A stretch of DNA of 64,000 bases from positions 1,698,501-1,762,500 of the forward strand of contig OY365741.1 of the NCBI GenBank assembly GCA_959347425.1. The letters run 5' to 3'. Source of the stretch: an uncultured Amylibacter sp. Its GTDB lineage: Bacteria; Pseudomonadota; Alphaproteobacteria; Rhodobacterales; Rhodobacteraceae. Made by a program: the position numbers and the translations under genes. Of this stretch, positions 60,990 to 64,000 are shown piece by piece. Under the pieces are notes generated by a model. That model saw only the letters and a program-made list of their open reading frames with translations. It searched no databases and was not told where the DNA came from. How positions within the stretch are numbered: the stretch's first letter is position 1; the number at the start of each line of letters is the position of its first letter.

Positions 60990-61356
60990 AACCCATCGGT
61001 CATGGTGGCACGGGGGTCGCGCGAACCCGAAGGGTGTGCGTCTTGGTTATTAGGTATTAGGGAATTTGCGTCACCTGCGACTCTTAAAGACGATTGACCC
61101 AGTACAAACGATACGCTGACGCGCACCCGTGGGGGTGAGGGTGCGCGCGACCACCCTGCGGGCGGTCGTTTCCTAGAATTATAGATTGTCCTAGATTAGG
61201 GATTACCGATTCTGCCCTTCGGGTCTTCGTCATTGCTACGCAATGCCGACCAGTCAAGAAGTGGCAAAGAATCACTAATCATTAATCATTAATCACTAAT
61301 CATTCATCGTTAATCGCTAATCATTCATCGTTAATCGCTAATCGTTAAAACCCCCA
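60990..61356. other. Intergenic region with GC-rich hairpins and a repeat fragment (copy F)
   Basis: No gene is supported. GCGCACCC/GGGTGCGC (about 61119-61146) and CGACC/GGTCG (about 61149-61169) are strong stems; GGGTCGCGCGAACCC lies at 61015-61029. At 61212-61253 is the first module of the dispersed repeat: CCCTTCGGGTCTTCGT, hairpin CATTGCTACGCAATG, CCGACCAG. TCACTAATCATTAATCATT-type heptamers and CATTCATCGTTAATCGCTAA words fill 61268-61347. Confidence 0.6.
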
Positions 61357-61357
61357 T

Positions 61358-61387
61358 AAAAAAAGCCAAGACACGGATGCCTTGGCT
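61358..61387 (-). terminator. Rho-independent terminator of the BAX-inhibitor-1 gene
   Basis: On the minus strand AGCCAAG, a 10-base loop, CTTGGCT and a run of T (the A run at 61358-61364), 30 bases after the stop. Confidence 0.88.
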
Positions 61388-61415
61388 CTTCTCTTTACAG
61401 TCAGCAAAACCCGCG

Positions 61416-62171
61416 TTATTCACGCCCGCCAAACAACTGCAACATAAACATAAACATATTGATGAAATCCAAATACAGGCTTAACGCCCCCATAATCGCA
61501 GATTTCTCTAACCAACTCGTCTGCCCAGATTGCGCCATTTGCAGATAGGTATTTTTAATCTTCTGCGTGTCATACGCGGTTAAACCAGCGAAAACCAGCA
61601 ACCCAATCACGCTTATCGCAAAGCTTAACGCCCCCGAAGCCAGCCATATATTCAATATAGCCGCCGCGAAAACCCCAATCACGCCCATAATTAAAAACGT
61701 GCCAAAGCCCGATAAATCCCGCTTAGTCGTATAGCCATACAGCGACAACCCAGCAAAGGCAATCGCCGTTGTCAGAAAGGTTTTGAAAATCGCCGTATCC
61801 GTATAAACCACAAAGATTGACGACAGGGAAACCCCCATCACTGCGGCAAATCCGTAAAACACATTACGCGCCGTTGCCACCGACATTTGATTGATTCGCG
61901 CCGCGAACATAAAGATAAAGCCCAGCGGAGCAAACATAATAATCCAGCTGATTGGGCTGGTGAACATTGCTTGCAACATTCCGAAAGGCAGCAAGGTCGC
62001 GTTGCCATTCACCGCAGCCTCGTAATCATTGCCAATAACCCAAGCGAAAATCGCCGTAACGACCATCGCCGTTGACATCAGCCCATAGACTTTGTTCATA
62101 TGTGTGCGTAAGCCCGCGTCAATCTGAGCACCACTAACCGCACTGCGCGGCATTGTTTTGTATTCAACCAT
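61416..62171 (-). CDS. BAX inhibitor-1 / YccA family membrane protein
   Basis: A 251-residue protein with seven TM segments and the family end: TAYDTQKIKNTYLQMAQ and ALSLYLDFINMFMFMLQLFGGRE. The N-terminus has the alphaproteobacterial phrase GLRTHMNKVYGLMSTAMVVTAIFAW. BI-1 proteins act as pH-sensitive calcium leak channels or as modulators of the FtsH protease (YccA). A terminator follows. Confidence 0.94.
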   Translation of the reverse strand: MVEYKTMPRSAVSGAQIDAGLRTHMNKVYGLMSTAMVVTAIFAWVIGNDYEAAVNGNATLLPFGMLQAMFTSPISWIIMFAPLGFIFMFAARINQMSVATARNVFYGFAAVMGVSLSSIFVVYTDTAIFKTFLTTAIAFAGLSLYGYTTKRDLSGFGTFLIMGVIGVFAAAILNIWLASGALSFAISVIGLLVFAGLTAYDTQKIKNTYLQMAQSGQTSWLEKSAIMGALSLYLDFINMFMFMLQLFGGRE

Positions 62172-62420
62172 TTTGTTTCTCCATAATAGATATTTTGCCC
62201 GCGAATTTGCGGGCTCTTAGGTCTTATATTGTGTTTTTGGGGTGAAAATCAAGAGCTTTTATGCGTTTTTTGTCATTTTTTTAAAATTATATGGAATTTT
62301 CACTAACCAGCAAAGCCTGCACTTGCATATATGCGTGGACCTGTGTATATGAACGGGTAAAGTGTTATCACTATCACGCTATTTTGATGAAAAAAGGCTG
62401 GATAGCGGTGTTATGTCGCA

Positions 62421-62496
62421 TTATATAAGATTTATCTTATATAAGATACATCATTGTAATAAAATGTTAACACTTTGGTCTGTAATGTTTACAGAC
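62421..62496 (+). promoter_or_regulatory. Two perfect palindromes before the XRE regulator gene
   Basis: TTATATAAGA/TCTTATATAA around TTTA (62421-62444) and GTCTGTAA/TTACAGAC around TGT (62478-62496). The second lies 32 bases before the ATG, the first about 84. Such dyads are typical binding sites of small XRE dimers, so autoregulation is likely. The 62172-62420 gap otherwise holds the divergent promoters and no gene. Confidence 0.6.
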
Positions 62497-62527
62497 TTTC
62501 ACAGAGCAAACTAAAAGGGGAACCCTC

Positions 62528-62932
62528 ATGGTAAAAAATACTAGACACGCCGTCGATATACACGTCGGTAAAAAAATCAGATATCGTCGTTGGATGGTTG
62601 GGATGACACAAACCGAACTGGCCGTCGCGGTGAATATAAAATTTCAGCAGATTCAGAAATATGAAACGGCGGCGAATCGCGTTAGCGCGTCTCGGCTGCA
62701 TGATATTGCGGTCGCGTTGGAAACGCCGGTTTATTTCTTTTTCGACGGGCTGGAGTCCGGCGAGATTGAAACAAAATTCGGTGGCGAGCGTGATGACAGG
62801 GGCACTGCCCCCGTGGATAACGCGCTGGTCGATAAACACGCGCTGGCGTTTATCCGTTATGCCCACCAATTGCCAGAAGGACAGCGGAATGCGTTGTTCG
62901 AACTGGCACGGACTATGGCACGCGAGACTTAG
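62528..62932 (+). CDS. XRE family transcriptional regulator
   Basis: A 134-residue regulator with an HTH_3 domain at about 10-70: DIHVGKKIRYRRWMVGMTQ, TELAVAVNIKFQQIQKYE and ANRVSASRLHDIAVAL. The C-terminal tail ends ALFELARTMA. The same head (RRWMVGMTQ, FQQIQKYETGANRVS-like) is widespread in alphaproteobacteria, often in several paralogues. No target is known from the sequence other than its own upstream palindromes. AAAGGGG precedes the start. Confidence 0.92.
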   Translation: MVKNTRHAVDIHVGKKIRYRRWMVGMTQTELAVAVNIKFQQIQKYETAANRVSASRLHDIAVALETPVYFFFDGLESGEIETKFGGERDDRGTAPVDNALVDKHALAFIRYAHQLPEGQRNALFELARTMARET

Positions 62933-62970
62933 GTTTTTTGTAATGAATTAAGGCGGGGGTTGGTTTTAGG

Positions 62971-64000
62971 TTAAGACTGACTGACCCCAGCGCTTTCAAA
63001 ACTTGCCATGTTTGCGTGGCAAGCCAATGCCCCTTGGACTATGCCAAGGGCTAAGGCCGCGCCGCTGGCCTCTCCCAAACGCATATCCAGTGATAAAATC
63101 GGGGCTTTGCCCAGCTTTTCTAACAGGGCTTTATGGGCGGTCTCGTCCGATTGATGCGCCGCCAAGCAGTGGTCTAAAAACCCCGCATCAAGCCGTGTTA
63201 AAATCGCGGCGGCTGCCGTGCAGATAAATCCATCCAGCAAAACGGGAATCGATAAAGCACGAGCGCGGGCTATCGCGCCGACCATCGCTGCCATCTCTCG
63301 CCCACCGAAATTGGCAAGGATATTCAGACCGTCCGTGCTTGTACCACCTGCCGCGTGATACCGCGCCAAACCCTTGTCTATTATAGCGGTTTTCCGTGCC
63401 AAGCCCGCCTGATCGACACCCGTACCACGCCCAACCCAATCACCGCCCGCCCCGTCATATAGGGCGCAACATATCGCGGCGGCGGCGGTGGTATTGCCAA
63501 TCCCCATCTCACCCGCGATCAGCATATCTGCGGTTTCATCCACATTCTGCCAGCCCGTTTGCAAGGCCGATAAGCAATCAGTTTCCGTCATCGCAGGGGT
63601 TTGCGTGAAATCCGCCGTCGGGCGGTTTAATTCCAACGCCAGCACATCCAAACGCGCCCCGTAACACTTGCATAACTGGTTTATCGCCGCCCCGCCGTTG
63701 TGGAAATTGGCAACCATTTGCTCGGTAACTTCGGGGGGGAAGGCGGACACGCCAAGGCTCGCCACGCCGTGGTTGCCCGCGAAAACCAGCACTTGCGGGT
63801 TTTTCATCAGTGGCGCGATTTGCCCACGCCAAGAGGCGTACCAGATGGCTATGTCTTCTAGCCGTCCCAGAGCGCGAGGCGGTTTGGTCAAGTTTTGATT
63901 GTGCAGAACCGCCTGTTGTTTTATTGCCGAATCCGCCTGTGGTAGGGGTGTTAAAAACGCGGTTAGGCTGGTAAAGTTATCAAAATGAGGGTTGGAATTG
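62971..64000 (-). CDS. cobT: Nicotinate-nucleotide-dimethylbenzimidazole phosphoribosyltransferase (5' truncated)
   Basis: Activates dimethylbenzimidazole for the lower ligand of cobalamin. The first in-frame start-like codon is at 63891, but the frame is open to the window edge without a stop and encodes FDNFTSLTAFLTPLPQ upstream of LTKPPRALGRLED, which matches the usual CobT N-terminus. The true start therefore lies beyond 64000. Motifs: VFAGNHGVASLGVSAFP, GEMGIGNTTAAAAI, GRGTGVDQAGLARK and DMRLGEASGAALAL (catalytic Glu). It converges on the XRE gene with 38 bases between. Confidence 0.94.
   Translation of the reverse strand, partial: NSNPHFDNFTSLTAFLTPLPQADSAIKQQAVLHNQNLTKPPRALGRLEDIAIWYASWRGQIAPLMKNPQVLVFAGNHGVASLGVSAFPPEVTEQMVANFHNGGAAINQLCKCYGARLDVLALELNRPTADFTQTPAMTETDCLSALQTGWQNVDETADMLIAGEMGIGNTTAAAAICCALYDGAGGDWVGRGTGVDQAGLARKTAIIDKGLARYHAAGGTSTDGLNILANFGGREMAAMVGAIARARALSIPVLLDGFICTAAAAILTRLDAGFLDHCLAAHQSDETAHKALLEKLGKAPILSLDMRLGEASGAALALGIVQGALACHANMASFESAGVSQS

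Noticed and set aside
61084..61275. Minus-strand 63-residue frame in the intergenic repeat region
   Set aside because: Consists of hairpin modules and repeat sequence; no conservation as protein and no ribosome site.

Overview
The window reads as chromosomal DNA of an alphaproteobacterium, most like the Rhodobacterales and relatives, with about half G+C by eye. The basis is family resemblance: the ProRS, HisRS and XRE regulator sequences, a SoeAB-type sulfite dehydrogenase, a Rieske/dimethylglycine dehydrogenase pair for quaternary amines, DUF952, DUF1489 and DUF4040 proteins, and a 324-residue protein I recall from Rhodobacteraceae. No rRNA, tRNA, CRISPR array, transposase or prophage was found. 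Both window edges cut genes: proS (5' end missing) and cobT (5' end missing).

Layout. 1-2576: proS-lolC-lolD. 2702-8921: a one-TM conserved protein, an 850-residue Cys-rich repeat lipoprotein, a MATE exporter and pyrD. 9025-10085: an AT-rich island with one unknown gene and a cluster of hairpins. 10088-16192: DUF952 and VOC proteins, then a Rieske oxygenase and dimethylglycine dehydrogenase. These last two each carry the same 62-bp upstream element and are separated by an AT-rich Panacea-type toxin-antitoxin candidate. 16191-17220: a membrane-anchored Mrr-like nuclease between inverted heptamer arrays. 17211-20192: amidase, excalibur lipoprotein and gatA-gatC. 20708-24419: TbpB-like lipoprotein, methyltransferase, comF and MarR regulator. 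24497-28098: soeA-soeB without an adjacent soeC. 28610-37656: mraZ-rsmH-ftsL-ftsI-murE-murF-mraY-murD, without the usual ftsW-murG continuation. 37703-45323: a nine-gene Mrp-type antiporter operon with rearranged subunits. 45393-48874: isocitrate lyase plus a small gene, divergent from a ScfR/RamB-type regulator. 48935-58939: phosphohexomutase, hydrolase-OsmC fusion, hisS-hisZ-hisG-panC, DUF1489 and pabB-pabC. 59051-64000: rpmG, a three-gene unknown cassette, BAX-inhibitor-1 protein, XRE regulator and cobT.

Much of the core content is peptidoglycan and division, tRNA charging, histidine, pantothenate and folate synthesis, and outer-membrane lipoprotein traffic. The accessory content is the more distinctive part. 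A family of structured intergenic repeats occurs at least six times (about 2641, 20298, 23743, 50474, 59253/60868 and 61212). Its hairpins keep pairing while their sequence changes, and copies are bordered by degenerate ATTAGTG/ATTAACG-like heptamer arrays. One copy is split by a 1.5-kb AT-rich three-gene cassette of unknown function. This repeat-cassette system, the Panacea pair and the duplicated upstream element of the amine catabolic genes are the strongest candidates for undescribed biology. All function calls are by recognition of sequence motifs; no database search was run.
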